In this document: piece by piece, positions 1-9,016 of the stretch | How the letters are laid out: the number at the start of each line of letters is the position of its first letter | Numbering within the stretch: the stretch's first letter is position 1 | Origin: a virus | Virus record (IMG/VR): IMGVR_UViG_3300009537_000065 | Coordinates: 1-39,007 of that record | Direction: 5' to 3' (one strand) | DNA length: 39,007 nucleotides | Position numbers and translations under genes: made by a program | The notes under the pieces: model-generated | What the model was told of the DNA's origin: nothing | What the model saw: the letters and a program-made list of their open reading frames with translations, nothing else | The model's database searches: none

Positions 1-1373
1 GGCAATGTAATTATCGGAACAGACCCAGGTGGGAGTGCTAAACTGCGTGTCGGCGGAGGTGCCGCGTTCAATGACCAGGTGACAATAACAAGAACGTCTG
101 AGCCGCTTCGCCTTGCTTACGACGAATCGAATTCTGTGTCGCTTGCGCCAAATTCGCAAGGCAAGCTCATCATTACACCTACGACCTCTGACATAATCCT
201 TCAGGGAACAGGGGGCACAGGTGATGTGGTAATCTCAAATTCTGGCATCTGGCCTGGGTCTTCCATCGCAACTAGTGCCCCACACGCACTAAATCTCAAC
301 CCAACTGGCAATCTGGTTTTTGTCGGGTATTTCAGCCCGGCATGGTACGCGCAGTTGTCCATTCGGCAGGCAGGCTCAAACGACATTTTAAGCGTTGAGA
401 ATGCTGCCGGTAGCGTCCGACACTTCGCCGTTCTGAACGGCGGGTCGGCCATATTTTCCAGCAATGTAATTATCGGAACAGACCCAGGTGGGGGTCAACT
501 TTTAAGAGTAGGAGGAAATGCTAAGTTTGGTCTTTATGGTGCAGTAACAATCATAGATTCTGAAGGTGGAAACGGAGGATTTTATATACCAAATATCGGT
601 GGCACAGATTCTAGCCAATATATTTTTAGAAACGCGGCGGGAACTGTAATTCGGATGAGATTCAACAATGTTGCCCAAGACGAAGTTATTATAGACACAA
701 CCCTTCGTGTTGGCACTGAATCAAATGCAGACAATAGTGCTGCCTTTAAGATGGCAGTGTTTATTCCGGAGAGTACGATTGCTGGCGGCGCGTTATTGTT
801 GACATCAAATCACGCGCTGGATTCTGGGAAGGGATTCTTGGCCATAGGCAACTACCTTACAAACAATGCAGGTGGGACAACGCACAAGAGTAGCATATCT
901 ATTCGCTCCACCATCAATCAGTCGTCGGGTTCCCTTTCGTTGACCGGCGGTTCAATCTCGAATATTGTCGAGCCGACAGTCACAAATATGACGGTAATTG
1001 GGACTAACACTTATCTGTTGGCGCATACGTCAAACAACACATCTGGGGAGTACATCGGATACAACGCTTCGATTTATGCACAGAAACCTGCCGGTGCACT
1101 GAACATCAACAAGTGGACGGCATACAGGAGCTTCGGCTTATTTATCATCGGCGGTGAAACTGCCACTGATATTTACGATTTCCACGCTTCTTCGTGGCAG
1201 GACTCAGGCGGAACAATAGTCAACCGATACGGCCTTTTCATTGATTTTACCAATAGTGGTATCACCAATGCCTATGGTATCTATCAAACGAGTACTACGT
1301 TAAATAATTTGTTGGCAGGAACCACTATCATTGGGTCAGACCCCGGTGGAAGTGCTAAACTGCGTGTCAACGG
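1..1373 (+). repeat. Three dispersed copies of a fibre-gene repeat
   Basis: Bases 2-33 and 461-492 are identical over 32 nt and encode NVIIGTDPGG. A third, diverged copy at 1321-1373 (TIIGSDPGG) again matches the first copy closely over its second half (AGTGCTAAACTGCGTGTC). The copies lie in the same reading frame, so recombination between them would remove or add whole fibre segments without a frameshift. Confidence 0.8.
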
Positions 1374-1797
1374 CACCCTATATTGTAATAACACGATTGG
1401 ATTTGGAGCAGCACCGACATCCAATGCCGCAATTAGTATAGGGCTAACCTCTCTTAGTGGGGTAACACAATATGGCCTCTTTGTTGATCCTGTCTTCTCC
1501 TCGTCAGCAACAACTAGTTGCATTGGAACTCATATTCGTGTGCAGTTGGCAGCGGCATCATTTAATACCGTGACCGCTATAGGTCTAGCCGTCGAACCCC
1601 CGTTCAAGGGCACAGGATCTACAATAGACAACGTAATTGGAATTAGGGTGTATGCCCAGACAGGTGGATCAGTAGTAAACTACGCGATTAAAACTGACGG
1701 AGGACGAATTGGGTTTGTCGGACTACCAACATCAGCAACAGGATTGGCGTCTGGAGATTTATGGAGTGATAGTGGAACAATTAAAATTGTAGCATAA
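1..1797 (+). CDS. Tail-fibre-like structural protein, 5'-truncated by window
   Basis: The frame is open from base 1, so the true start lies upstream; 598 C-terminal residues are visible. The protein is rich in G, S, T, N and I, as in beta-structured phage fibres. It carries three copies of a motif of the form (V/T)IIG(T/S)DPGG...LRV(G/N)G, at about residues 3-18, 156-172 and 441-457. Between them are segments with repeated YGL(F)-type strands. The C-terminus (GLPTSATGLASGDLW, then a short hydrophobic end) is a tail often seen on phage fibre and virion proteins. It sits upstream of the neck genes, where marine T4-like phages commonly keep fibre or structural genes. Family knowledge supports a virion fibre or fibre-like role; the receptor and exact position are unknown. 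It could instead be a head or whisker fibre. Confidence 0.6.
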   Translation, partial: GNVIIGTDPGGSAKLRVGGGAAFNDQVTITRTSEPLRLAYDESNSVSLAPNSQGKLIITPTTSDIILQGTGGTGDVVISNSGIWPGSSIATSAPHALNLNPTGNLVFVGYFSPAWYAQLSIRQAGSNDILSVENAAGSVRHFAVLNGGSAIFSSNVIIGTDPGGGQLLRVGGNAKFGLYGAVTIIDSEGGNGGFYIPNIGGTDSSQYIFRNAAGTVIRMRFNNVAQDEVIIDTTLRVGTESNADNSAAFKMAVFIPESTIAGGALLLTSNHALDSGKGFLAIGNYLTNNAGGTTHKSSISIRSTINQSSGSLSLTGGSISNIVEPTVTNMTVIGTNTYLLAHTSNNTSGEYIGYNASIYAQKPAGALNINKWTAYRSFGLFIIGGETATDIYDFHASSWQDSGGTIVNRYGLFIDFTNSGITNAYGIYQTSTTLNNLLAGTTIIGSDPGGSAKLRVNGTLYCNNTIGFGAAPTSNAAISIGLTSLSGVTQYGLFVDPVFSSSATTSCIGTHIRVQLAAASFNTVTAIGLAVEPPFKGTGSTIDNVIGIRVYAQTGGSVVNYAIKTDGGRIGFVGLPTSATGLASGDLWSDSGTIKIVA

Positions 1798-1908
1798 TAA
1801 ACACCCCACACCTATATCTACGAAAAATGACTTCCCGAAAAGAATCTGCCGCAATCAAGTATCGCAATTTATTACAACATTCAGAAACGCCTAAAAGGAG
1901 AATTACAG

Positions 1909-2190
1909 ATGGCAAAGATTTATAAAGCAATTATTGATTTTAATTCAAAGGAAGTTCATACTTATTATACGGAGCAGGCAACTGCACCATCTGGTATAAA
2001 GAGCATTGAGGGTTATACATTGTTCAGAGATGGTGAGGGACATCTTTCGGGTGATTGGGGGAATGAAGACCTAGCCCTAGCTTTAGAGGATTTTTTGGGT
2101 ACACAGTGTGAGGTTGTCGACCCCCCTCATTTGGTGCTAGCCGAATCATCCACCGAGGAGCCCATCGAAGCCCCAATCGAAGATAAATAA
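1909..2190 (+). CDS. Small protein of unknown function (93 aa)
   Basis: Not recognised. A strong AAGGAG ribosome binding site lies about 12 nt before the ATG. The N-terminal two thirds look like a compact alpha/beta domain (KIYKAIIDF, a GYTLFRDGEGHLSGDW segment). The last 25 residues are acidic and proline-rich (repeated EEPIEAPIED) and probably disordered. It lies between the fibre-like gene and the next small gene on the same strand, so an accessory or tail-associated role is possible. That is only an inference from position. Confidence 0.7.
   Translation: MAKIYKAIIDFNSKEVHTYYTEQATAPSGIKSIEGYTLFRDGEGHLSGDWGNEDLALALEDFLGTQCEVVDPPHLVLAESSTEEPIEAPIEDK
2182..2189 (+). promoter_or_regulatory. 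Possible late promoter (GATAAATA, 7/8 match)
   Basis: GATAAATA differs at one base from the T4 late consensus TATAAATA. It overlaps the stop codon of the 1909-2190 gene and lies 37 nt before the next start. Weak on its own; it gains some support because better late elements in this window also overlap upstream stop codons. Confidence 0.3.
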
Positions 2191-2225
2191 CATTATAGGT
2201 AACACACACCACGCCAAGGAGAATT

Positions 2226-2630
2226 ATGAAACTAACTAATGCGCAGGTACTTGAAGTTATGAACGGGCTAGACCTATTGGGAAAGGAAAAGATTGCAATG
2301 AAACTAGTCTGGAAAATTGAAACGGCTCGCAGATCCTTGGAGCCGTTTCATAAAGGAATTCTTGATACCTTAGGAAAGATTCAATCCGAATGGGCCGAAA
2401 AGGATGCTGCAGGAAATATTGTTTTTGCTAAAGACGAGAAGGGTAAGACCATCCCCAATGCACTTCTCATACCAGTTGAAAATATTCCAAAATTCAACTC
2501 TGACGTTGAAGACCTGTTGGTGCCAGAGATTGAAGTGCAAAATATAGAGTTTAGACTATCAGATTTTCCAGAAACTATGGAACTTTCACCCGATATCATA
2601 AAGACGCTTCGCCCGTTGTTTGTAGACTAA
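2226..2630 (+). CDS. Phage protein resembling DUF1617 (134 aa)
   Basis: Start is supported by AAGGAG 7 nt upstream. It opens with a helical segment of the form KLTNAQVLEVMNGLDLLGKE followed by KLVWKIETARRSLEP. A central EKDAAGNIVF region follows, then an acidic end (FNSDVEDLLVPEIEV, then a short strand and helix). This order and spacing resemble phage DUF1617 proteins as I remember them, which have no known function. A profile search was not possible here. It lies immediately before the neck gene, consistent with a morphogenesis role. Confidence 0.65.
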   Translation: MKLTNAQVLEVMNGLDLLGKEKIAMKLVWKIETARRSLEPFHKGILDTLGKIQSEWAEKDAAGNIVFAKDEKGKTIPNALLIPVENIPKFNSDVEDLLVPEIEVQNIEFRLSDFPETMELSPDIIKTLRPLFVD

Positions 2631-2654
2631 CGATTAATTTAATTGGATGGCAAA

Positions 2655-3623
2655 ATGCCAATAACAACTAGAGAAGGACTAAAGGATTATTGTCTGCGAC
2701 GGCTGGGGTATCCTGTAATAGAAATCAACGTTGACGATGAACAAGTTGAGGATCGAATACAGGATGCGTTAGAGTTCTGGAATGAATACCACTTTGATGG
2801 TGTCGAGAAGGTATATCTACGAGACAAGATTACAGCAAGCACTATAACATTTGTTGATGATATTTCTGCCTTTCAAATTGGTGAACTAATTATCGGCGAA
2901 ACATCAGGTGCAAATGCGCTGATTTATAGCATAGACACAACAACTAACACCGCAGCCCTTCGTAACCTCAGCGGAACGTTTGCAGATGACGAGGTTGTTA
3001 CTGGGCAGTCAAGTGCAATCTCCAAGTCAACTATCGCAACAGATGCGTTTGTTCTGGGCAACTGGGACTCACAGTATTTCGAAGTGTCTGACGCAGTTAC
3101 GGGTGTTGTCCGGATCTTTCCAATCGGAGCTATGTCGGGCAGCAGTTCAACTAGAAATCTCTTTGATGTCATATACCAATTTAGATTGAATGACCTCTGG
3201 TCAATGATGTCTGCGGACCTAATCTATTATTCTCAGGTTAAGACATATATCTCGCAGTTGGACTTTATGTTTGCTGGGGCGAGGTCCTTTCGATTCAATC
3301 GCAAACAAAATAGAATCTTCATTGATGTTCAGTGGAAAGATACTTTCAAGCCAGGTGATTGGGTTGTAGTTGAGGCCTATCGAATTCTTGACCCTGAAAC
3401 TTGGAAGGCTGTCTATAATGACATTTTCCTCAAGCGGTATGCTACTGCTCTTATCAAGAGACAATGGGGAAACAATATGAAGAAGTTTGCTGGGATTCAG
3501 CTTCCAGGTGGTGTCACCCTTAACGGAGCTGAAATCTACGGTGAGGCAGAAACAGAGATACAGAAGATAGAGGAAGAAATGCAAATGAGGTACGAGTTGC
3601 CCCCGGATTTTCAAGTAGGCTAA
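2655..3623 (+). CDS. 13: Neck protein gp13 (head-tail connection)
   Basis: 322 aa from ATG 2655; a TTG 12 nt upstream is in frame, but family members begin at the MPxTTRE-like segment. T4 gp13 (309 aa) joins gp14 at the neck and completes the DNA-filled head before tail attachment. The N-terminus (LKDYCLRRLGYPVIEINVDDEQVEDRIQDALEFW split over residues 9-42, then HFDGV) is typical of gp13 in T4-like phages, and the part from about residue 141 (YFEVSDAVTGVVRIF) continues the family pattern. Residues about 64-128 look like an inserted beta domain with GETSGANA and GQSSA turns, otherwise seen in phage fibre proteins. Position directly before gp14, gp15 and the terminase genes fits. High confidence in the family. 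Confidence 0.9.
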   Translation: MPITTREGLKDYCLRRLGYPVIEINVDDEQVEDRIQDALEFWNEYHFDGVEKVYLRDKITASTITFVDDISAFQIGELIIGETSGANALIYSIDTTTNTAALRNLSGTFADDEVVTGQSSAISKSTIATDAFVLGNWDSQYFEVSDAVTGVVRIFPIGAMSGSSSTRNLFDVIYQFRLNDLWSMMSADLIYYSQVKTYISQLDFMFAGARSFRFNRKQNRIFIDVQWKDTFKPGDWVVVEAYRILDPETWKAVYNDIFLKRYATALIKRQWGNNMKKFAGIQLPGGVTLNGAEIYGEAETEIQKIEEEMQMRYELPPDFQVG

Positions 3624-3626
3624 ATA

Positions 3627-4370
3627 ATGGCCACAAATTTTTACTTTCAGGAAGGTAACACTTCCGGTACTACCAATGAACAGCGTTTGGTTGAAGACCT
3701 GATTATTGAGAGCCTGAAGATTTACGGTCACGATATCTATTATCTGCCAAGAACCTCAGTTAACCCCGATAAACTTCTGGGAGAGGACGTGCTTGCTCAG
3801 TTCACACAAGCATATCCCATTGAAATGTATTTGTCCAATGTTCAAGGTTGGGAGGGTGGCGGAGAAATTCTTTCTAAGTTTGGCATTCAGCTAACCCACC
3901 AAGCAACCTTTGTTGTTGCCAAACGCAGATGGGAGGAAGCCGTTGCGTTGATGACGGATAACCTGCAACTGCCCACTAGACCTGCTGAAGGCGACCTGTT
4001 GTATTTTTCTAGAACAAAAGCATTTTTTGAAATCAAGTTTGTTGACCATTTAGACCCGTTCTTTCAATTGGGGAAATTCTATGTTTATTCTTTACAATGC
4101 GAGATGTATCAATATGGTTCAGAACACGTTGTTACGGGGGTCGAGGAAATTGATTCAAGGGCGCAGGCTTCTTCTCTCAATCTGTTTGACCATCAAATTG
4201 CATTGCAGAATGGAGGAAATCTTCTTCTTCAAAGCGGGTTCTCGTTGATTAAGGCAACTACTACGGGTACACCACCAGATTCGACATTCAGCGATAACGC
4301 GAAGTTTGAGACGGAAGGACGAGATATTCTAGACTTTGGCATTCGCAATCCATTCGGCGAAATTCTTTAA
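3627..4370 (+). CDS. 14: Neck protein gp14
   Basis: 247 aa (T4 gp14 is 256). It begins MATNFYFQ and continues with EQRLVEDLIIESLKIYGHD, then IYYLPRT and DKLLGEDVLAQF, which are hallmark segments of gp14 neck proteins in T4-like phages. gp14 forms the lower neck ring with gp13 and docks onto the tail terminator gp15. It starts 3 nt after gp13 stops and is followed 11 nt later by gp15, so the neck and tail-completion genes appear to be one late transcription unit. No unusual features. Confidence 0.93.
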   Translation: MATNFYFQEGNTSGTTNEQRLVEDLIIESLKIYGHDIYYLPRTSVNPDKLLGEDVLAQFTQAYPIEMYLSNVQGWEGGGEILSKFGIQLTHQATFVVAKRRWEEAVALMTDNLQLPTRPAEGDLLYFSRTKAFFEIKFVDHLDPFFQLGKFYVYSLQCEMYQYGSEHVVTGVEEIDSRAQASSLNLFDHQIALQNGGNLLLQSGFSLIKATTTGTPPDSTFSDNAKFETEGRDILDFGIRNPFGEIL

Positions 4371-4381
4371 TTAGGTAAGAT

Positions 4382-5173
4382 ATGTTTAAAGGCAAATATC
4401 ATTATCACGAACACATAAGAAAGGCTATTATTGCTTTTGGGGTCGTGTTTAATAACATACAGATTAGAAGAAAGAATGCCGATGGCGAAGTTGTTCAGAG
4501 CTTGCGAGTTCCACTATCCTACGGACCCAAGCAGAAGTTCATCGCGAGGATTGAGCAGAATCCAAATCTGTCCAATACGCCTGCGTTTGAGTCAGTGGTG
4601 CCGAGAATAGGTTTTGAAATGACTTCGTTCTCATATGACTCGCATCGTAAACTATCAGTTACACAAAAGGTTCGTGCGATTGACACGGACAACAAAAGCA
4701 TCAGGAGTGCATATACTAGCACCCCGTACAATATGGGGATTACTCTGAGCATTCTCACCAAGAATCAAGAAGATGGGTTGCAAATTGTTGAGCAGATTCT
4801 CCCAAACTTCAATCCCGATTTCAATGTAACTATTAACGAAATTCCAGAGTTGGGAGTAAAGAGAGATTTGCAAATTATCTTAGATAGCATTTCCTATAGT
4901 GATGAGTATTCGGGAGATTTCTCTCAGAGATTAGTTATCGGGTGGGACCTAGAGTTCACAATCAAGATGAATATGTTTGGTTATGTTGAAACTGCAAACG
5001 TAATCAAGAAGTCAATACAGAACATCTATACTGACGGTGGTCCGCTGGGAGCACCGGTAGCAACCGAAGGCGTAATTGGGCGCAAGATAACAACAACTCC
5101 GGACCCAATAGATGCGGACCCAGCAAGCAACTATAATTATATACAGGAGTTTGATGATATATTTGGAGGTTAA
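4382..5173 (+). CDS. 15: Tail sheath stabilizer / tail completion protein gp15
   Basis: 263 aa (T4 gp15 is 272). The N-terminus (YHYHEHIRKAIIAFGVVFNNI, within the first 30 residues) and the following VPLSYGPKQKFIARI are diagnostic of gp15, the hexameric tail terminator that caps tube and sheath and receives the neck. T4 gp3 is distantly related, but length and position between gp14 and the terminase favour gp15. The C-terminal 30 residues are proline and acid rich and end in an FDDIFGG tail, probably flexible. It is followed after 2 nt by the small terminase gene. Confidence 0.93.
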   Translation: MFKGKYHYHEHIRKAIIAFGVVFNNIQIRRKNADGEVVQSLRVPLSYGPKQKFIARIEQNPNLSNTPAFESVVPRIGFEMTSFSYDSHRKLSVTQKVRAIDTDNKSIRSAYTSTPYNMGITLSILTKNQEDGLQIVEQILPNFNPDFNVTINEIPELGVKRDLQIILDSISYSDEYSGDFSQRLVIGWDLEFTIKMNMFGYVETANVIKKSIQNIYTDGGPLGAPVATEGVIGRKITTTPDPIDADPASNYNYIQEFDDIFGG

Positions 5174-5175
5174 CT

Positions 5176-5613
5176 GTGAATACATTTGATGAGCTTAACA
5201 AAAAATTTGAAATGGAACCTGAAGAACCGAAAGAAACTTCAGTGGTTCCTGCTACACCTGTGACTGAAATCACTTCAATTGAAACAGACACCGAAACTGC
5301 AAGACTAACAATGCACGGTCTGTTGTCCCAGGGCAACGAAGCAATAGAGGGGATTCTTAACATTGCGAAAAATAGCGACCACCCCAGGGCATATGAAGTT
5401 GCAGGACAGCTAATCAAAACGGTGTCTGAAGTTGCGAAAGATTTACTTGAGGTTCAAAAGAGAAAGAAGGACCTGAACAAAGGAACCGAAGAATCCTCTG
5501 ACACGAAACAGAACATCCAAACACAAAACAATTTGTTTGTCGGTTCAACGACAGACCTTCTGAAGGCACTGAAACATCATAATATGGAAATTCTCCCAGC
5601 CAGGGAGGAGTAG
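5176..5613 (+). CDS. 16: Small terminase subunit gp16
   Basis: 145 aa with a GTG start preceded by GGAGG (5166-5170); T4 gp16 is 164 aa. gp16 forms rings that regulate the packaging motor and recognise DNA. The N-terminal 40 residues are acidic and probably disordered. The core (ARLTMHGLLSQGNEAIEGIL, then HPRAYEVAGQLIKTVSEVAKDLL) gives the central helical oligomerisation hairpin. The C-terminus (NNLFVGSTTDLLKALK) is the typical large-subunit-interacting tail. Its stop shares bases with the GTG of the large subunit, indicating translational coupling. Confidence 0.88.
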   Translation: MNTFDELNKKFEMEPEEPKETSVVPATPVTEITSIETDTETARLTMHGLLSQGNEAIEGILNIAKNSDHPRAYEVAGQLIKTVSEVAKDLLEVQKRKKDLNKGTEESSDTKQNIQTQNNLFVGSTTDLLKALKHHNMEILPAREE

Positions 5614-7250
5614 TGGTGCAAGAAGAACTCACCTCATATCACGGAAATCCCAACCTTAAACGAGTTGCACACCAACACGATTTCACTGCCGAGCAGATAA
5701 GTGAAATTATGAGGTGCAAAGATGACCCAATTTATTTCATTGAGAATTATTGCTACATCGTGACCCTTGACCAGGGGTTGAAGCTGTTTAACCTTTATTC
5801 TTGCCAAAAGAAAAAGGTTGATATCATCCTCAACAATCGTAAGGTTGTTCTAATGGAGGGGCGGCAGCAGGGGAAGACGGTTACCGCAGCCGCGTGTATT
5901 CTTTGGTATACAATCTTTCAGGATAGCAAGACTGTAGCAATTCTTGCTAACAAGGGTGCAGCGGCAAGAGAAGTTATGTCTAGATATCAGATTATGTATG
6001 AGAATCTTCCGATATGGATGCAACAGGGAGTTAAAACTTGGAACAAGGGTGATGTTGAGTTGGAAAATGGTAGTCGAGTTTTTACATCGGCAACTACCGC
6101 TAGCGGTATTCGTGGTAAATCTGTCAATTGGCTATACATCGACGAAGCTGCGATTATTCCAAATACAGTTGCAGACCAATTCTTTGCGTCTGTTTATCCC
6201 ACGATTTCAGCAGGTACAACAACAAAGATTCTTCTAACTTCAACTCCTCTGGGGTACAATCACTTCTGGAAGTTCTGGAATGAAGCGGAGAAGGGGCAGA
6301 ACGGGTTTATTTCACATTTCATTCCGTATTGGGAAATCCCAGGAAGAGATGAGGCGTGGGCAGCAGAGCAACTTCGAATGCTCGGTGAGATTAAATTCAA
6401 TCAGGAAGTTCTTTGCCAATTCTTGGGGTCTAGCAATACTCTCATTTCAGCAAGAGCCTTGGGGGAGATGTCATCTGTTGACCCAATTTATCGAAATATG
6501 AATTTGGATGTTTATGATAATCCTGTTCCAGGAAAAACATATGTGTTGACGGTGGACGTAGCCCATGGTATAGGTGGAGACTACTCTGCATTTACAGTAA
6601 TTGACGCTACACAATCCCCATACAAATTGGTAGCCAAATACAGAGACAACACAGTAGCACCGATGCTTTACCCATCTATAATTCATAAGGTTGCCCGGGA
6701 TTATAATGACGCATATGTTCTAGTTGAAACCAATGATATTGGGCAACAAATTGTGGACATTCTCTATACTGAACTAGAGTATGAGAATGTTGTTTCAACG
6801 CTAAAAGTTAAACACAAGACCTTTGCATCTGCTGGATTTTCTAGGCAAACTATGCTGGGGGTCAGAACCACAAAGACTGTCAAGAGAACTGGATGTTTTG
6901 CGCTTAAGAGTATGATAGACGAGGGTAAATTGCTTGTTTTTGATGTTGATGTTATTAGTGAACTTTCAACATTTATCGAAAAAGCTGGAACCTATGCTGC
7001 GGATGATGGTTATACAGACGACTTAGTTATGTCTTTGGTTCTTTTTTCTTGGCTCACAACCAACAAATTCTTCAGGGAACTAACCGATCTAAATATCAGA
7101 GAGAGAGTTTATCAACAACAAATGGACCAAATTGAAGATGAATTGACACCGTTTGGGGCGATAGATACCGGAATACAAAAAACTGAATTTGTTGAGGACG
7201 GAGTAGTCTGGTCTACTGACAAATCTCTCCCATGGAAAGATACGTTCTGA
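5613..7250 (+). CDS. 17: Large terminase subunit gp17 (packaging ATPase and nuclease)
   Basis: 545 aa (T4 gp17 is 610). GTG 5613 or GTG 5616 could be used; GGGAGGAG lies just before both. The ATPase domain has Walker A EGRQQGKT (about 82-89) and Walker B WLYIDEA (about 173-178, catalytic Glu). A TSTP coupling motif follows near residue 210. The RNase H-like nuclease domain shows three acidic positions: Asp in TVDVAHG (about 315), Glu in LVETND (about 371) and Asp in YTDDLVMS (about 470). gp17 translocates DNA into the prohead and cuts the concatemer. Shortening relative to T4 is mainly at the N-terminus, as in other distant T4-like phages. Confidence 0.96.
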   Translation: MVQEELTSYHGNPNLKRVAHQHDFTAEQISEIMRCKDDPIYFIENYCYIVTLDQGLKLFNLYSCQKKKVDIILNNRKVVLMEGRQQGKTVTAAACILWYTIFQDSKTVAILANKGAAAREVMSRYQIMYENLPIWMQQGVKTWNKGDVELENGSRVFTSATTASGIRGKSVNWLYIDEAAIIPNTVADQFFASVYPTISAGTTTKILLTSTPLGYNHFWKFWNEAEKGQNGFISHFIPYWEIPGRDEAWAAEQLRMLGEIKFNQEVLCQFLGSSNTLISARALGEMSSVDPIYRNMNLDVYDNPVPGKTYVLTVDVAHGIGGDYSAFTVIDATQSPYKLVAKYRDNTVAPMLYPSIIHKVARDYNDAYVLVETNDIGQQIVDILYTELEYENVVSTLKVKHKTFASAGFSRQTMLGVRTTKTVKRTGCFALKSMIDEGKLLVFDVDVISELSTFIEKAGTYAADDGYTDDLVMSLVLFSWLTTNKFFRELTDLNIRERVYQQQMDQIEDELTPFGAIDTGIQKTEFVEDGVVWSTDKSLPWKDTF

Positions 7251-7262
7251 AAGTGGGAAACT

Positions 7263-7270
7263 TATAAATA
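7263..7270 (+). promoter_or_regulatory. Late promoter TATAAATA before gene 18
   Basis: Perfect match to the T4 late -10 element recognised by gp55-loaded host polymerase. It is 65 nt before the gp18 start, in the 84-nt gap after gene 17, followed by CTTAG. Known biology: late transcription in T4-like phages uses this 8-mer without a -35 element. Confidence 0.85.
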
Positions 7271-7334
7271 CTTAGAAAGTGTATTAGAAACAAGATTTGT
7301 TGTAACATATAATCATCAATAATAGGAGAGTAGA

Positions 7335-8984
7335 ATGCCATTTCAATTATCACCAGGCGTCCTTGTTACTGAGAGGGATCTGACAAATGTTGTCCCCGCC
7401 GTGTCTACCTCGATTGGTGGATATGCTGGGCAGTTTGTGTGGGGGCCCGCTGAGGAAATAACGACTGTAGGATCAGAACAAGAGTTAATCAGAACTTTCG
7501 GAAAACCCAATACGGCAATTGCTGCTAGCTGGTTCTCGGCTGCAAACTTCTTATCATATAGCAACAATCTTAAGGTTGTGCGAGTCCTAGGAACCGGCGC
7601 CCTAAATGCTGCGGTTAGCGGAACACCCATTGCTATTAAGAATATGGCCGACTGGGAAGAGAATTTTTCCACAGGTCAAGGAAGTGTTGGTCTAGTTGCT
7701 GCAAAATTCCCCGGTGCTCTCGGAAATTCTCTTAGGGTTATTATCGTAGATTCTGCAACGTATGACGAGTTGCCACCTGAATTTGCAGGATTCTTACCGC
7801 AAGAGCCCGGAACATCCGCATTTGCTGAACTTGTCGGTGTCAGCGATGATGAACTCCACCTACTAGTCATTGACGAAGATGGTCTGTGGACAGGAACAGC
7901 CAATACCGTTCTAGAAACATTCCAGTTTATGTCCAAGATGGGCAATGCAAAGACAGAGGCGGGTGCAAGCAATTACTGGAGAGACCGTCTAATCGAATCA
8001 CGATATATTGTTTGGATGGACAATGCTGATATTTCTTGGGGTGGCAATGCAAATGCTCCAGTAGATCCGCTGGATGCAGCCGTTGATGCGTCCTTGTTAG
8101 GGGGAGCGGATGGTAGTGCACCAAGCGCAGGTGCAGTTGAGCTTGGATACGGACTATTCATCAACTCAGAATCGGTTGACGTTAATCTTCTTTTTGCCGG
8201 TCCGCACCCATTATCAGTTGGTGCATTTCTAATAGAATCTGTTGCTGAAGTTAGAAAGGATGCAATTGCATTTGTTTCACCCCTTCTAGCCTCAATTACA
8301 ACATCTGCAATACTTGCAGATAGAGTGACGCTCGGAGTCAATTCATCTTATGGATTTATGGATTCGGGTTGGAAATATCAATATGACAAATATAATGACG
8401 TTTATCGTTGGGTTCCGCTCAATGGCGATATTGCAGGCCTCTGCGCCAGAACAGACCAAGTTTCTGACTCCTGGTTCTCGCCAGGTGGGCTGACACGCGG
8501 CCAAATCAAAAATGTTGTTAAACTGCGCTTCTCGCCCAACAAAACTGAGCGCGACACTCTGTATGTCAAGGGCGTCAACCCGGTTGTTTCATTCCCAGGT
8601 GAGGGAACAGTTCTCTTCGGAGACAAGACACTTCTTGCGAAGCCGAGCGCATTCGATCGAATCAATGTCCGCAGACTGTTCATCACACTTGAGAAGGCGA
8701 TTGCAGTTGCAGGCAGACAGCAATTGTTTGAGTTCAACGACGAGTTCACACGCGCACAGTTCCGCAATATGGTCGAACCGTTCCTCCGAGATGTTCAGGG
8801 TCGCAGAGGAGTTACTGATTTCAAGGTAATTTGCGACGAAACAAATAATACAGGCGAAGTCATTGACCGTAATGAATTCGTTGCAGATATCTACATCAAG
8901 CCTGCTCGTTCAATCAATTTCATTCAGTTGAACTTCATTGCAACAAGAACTGGCATTTCATTCGAAGAAATCGCTGGCGCCTAA
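7335..8984 (+). CDS. 18: Tail sheath protein gp18
   Basis: 549 aa (T4 gp18 is 659), with ribosome site AGGAGAG. It starts with the conserved FQLSPGVLVTERDLT segment, then STSIGGYAGQFVWGPAEE. The C-terminal domain (INVRRLFITLEKAI, FEFNDEFTRAQFRNMVEPFL, GVTDFKVICDETNN) is the conserved contractile-sheath core that interlocks neighbouring subunits. The central part is shorter than in T4, meaning fewer surface insertions. It polymerises around the tube and contracts on infection. It has its own late promoter and is followed by the tube gene. Confidence 0.97.
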   Translation: MPFQLSPGVLVTERDLTNVVPAVSTSIGGYAGQFVWGPAEEITTVGSEQELIRTFGKPNTAIAASWFSAANFLSYSNNLKVVRVLGTGALNAAVSGTPIAIKNMADWEENFSTGQGSVGLVAAKFPGALGNSLRVIIVDSATYDELPPEFAGFLPQEPGTSAFAELVGVSDDELHLLVIDEDGLWTGTANTVLETFQFMSKMGNAKTEAGASNYWRDRLIESRYIVWMDNADISWGGNANAPVDPLDAAVDASLLGGADGSAPSAGAVELGYGLFINSESVDVNLLFAGPHPLSVGAFLIESVAEVRKDAIAFVSPLLASITTSAILADRVTLGVNSSYGFMDSGWKYQYDKYNDVYRWVPLNGDIAGLCARTDQVSDSWFSPGGLTRGQIKNVVKLRFSPNKTERDTLYVKGVNPVVSFPGEGTVLFGDKTLLAKPSAFDRINVRRLFITLEKAIAVAGRQQLFEFNDEFTRAQFRNMVEPFLRDVQGRRGVTDFKVICDETNNTGEVIDRNEFVADIYIKPARSINFIQLNFIATRTGISFEEIAGA

Positions 8985-8992
8985 ATCTTTTC

Positions 8993-9000
8993 TATAAAAA
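8993..9000 (+). promoter_or_regulatory. Weak late-promoter-like TATAAAAA before gene 19
   Basis: TATAAAAA in the 32-nt gap between gp18 and gp19 differs from TATAAATA at position 7. It may give extra tube transcripts, or be only an AT-rich spacer. Confidence 0.2.
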
Positions 9001-9016
9001 CAATTAGGAGAACAAA

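Noticed and set aside
1828-1923. 32-codon open frame before the 1909 gene
   Set aside because: No ribosome site, overlaps the next start and matches nothing I know.
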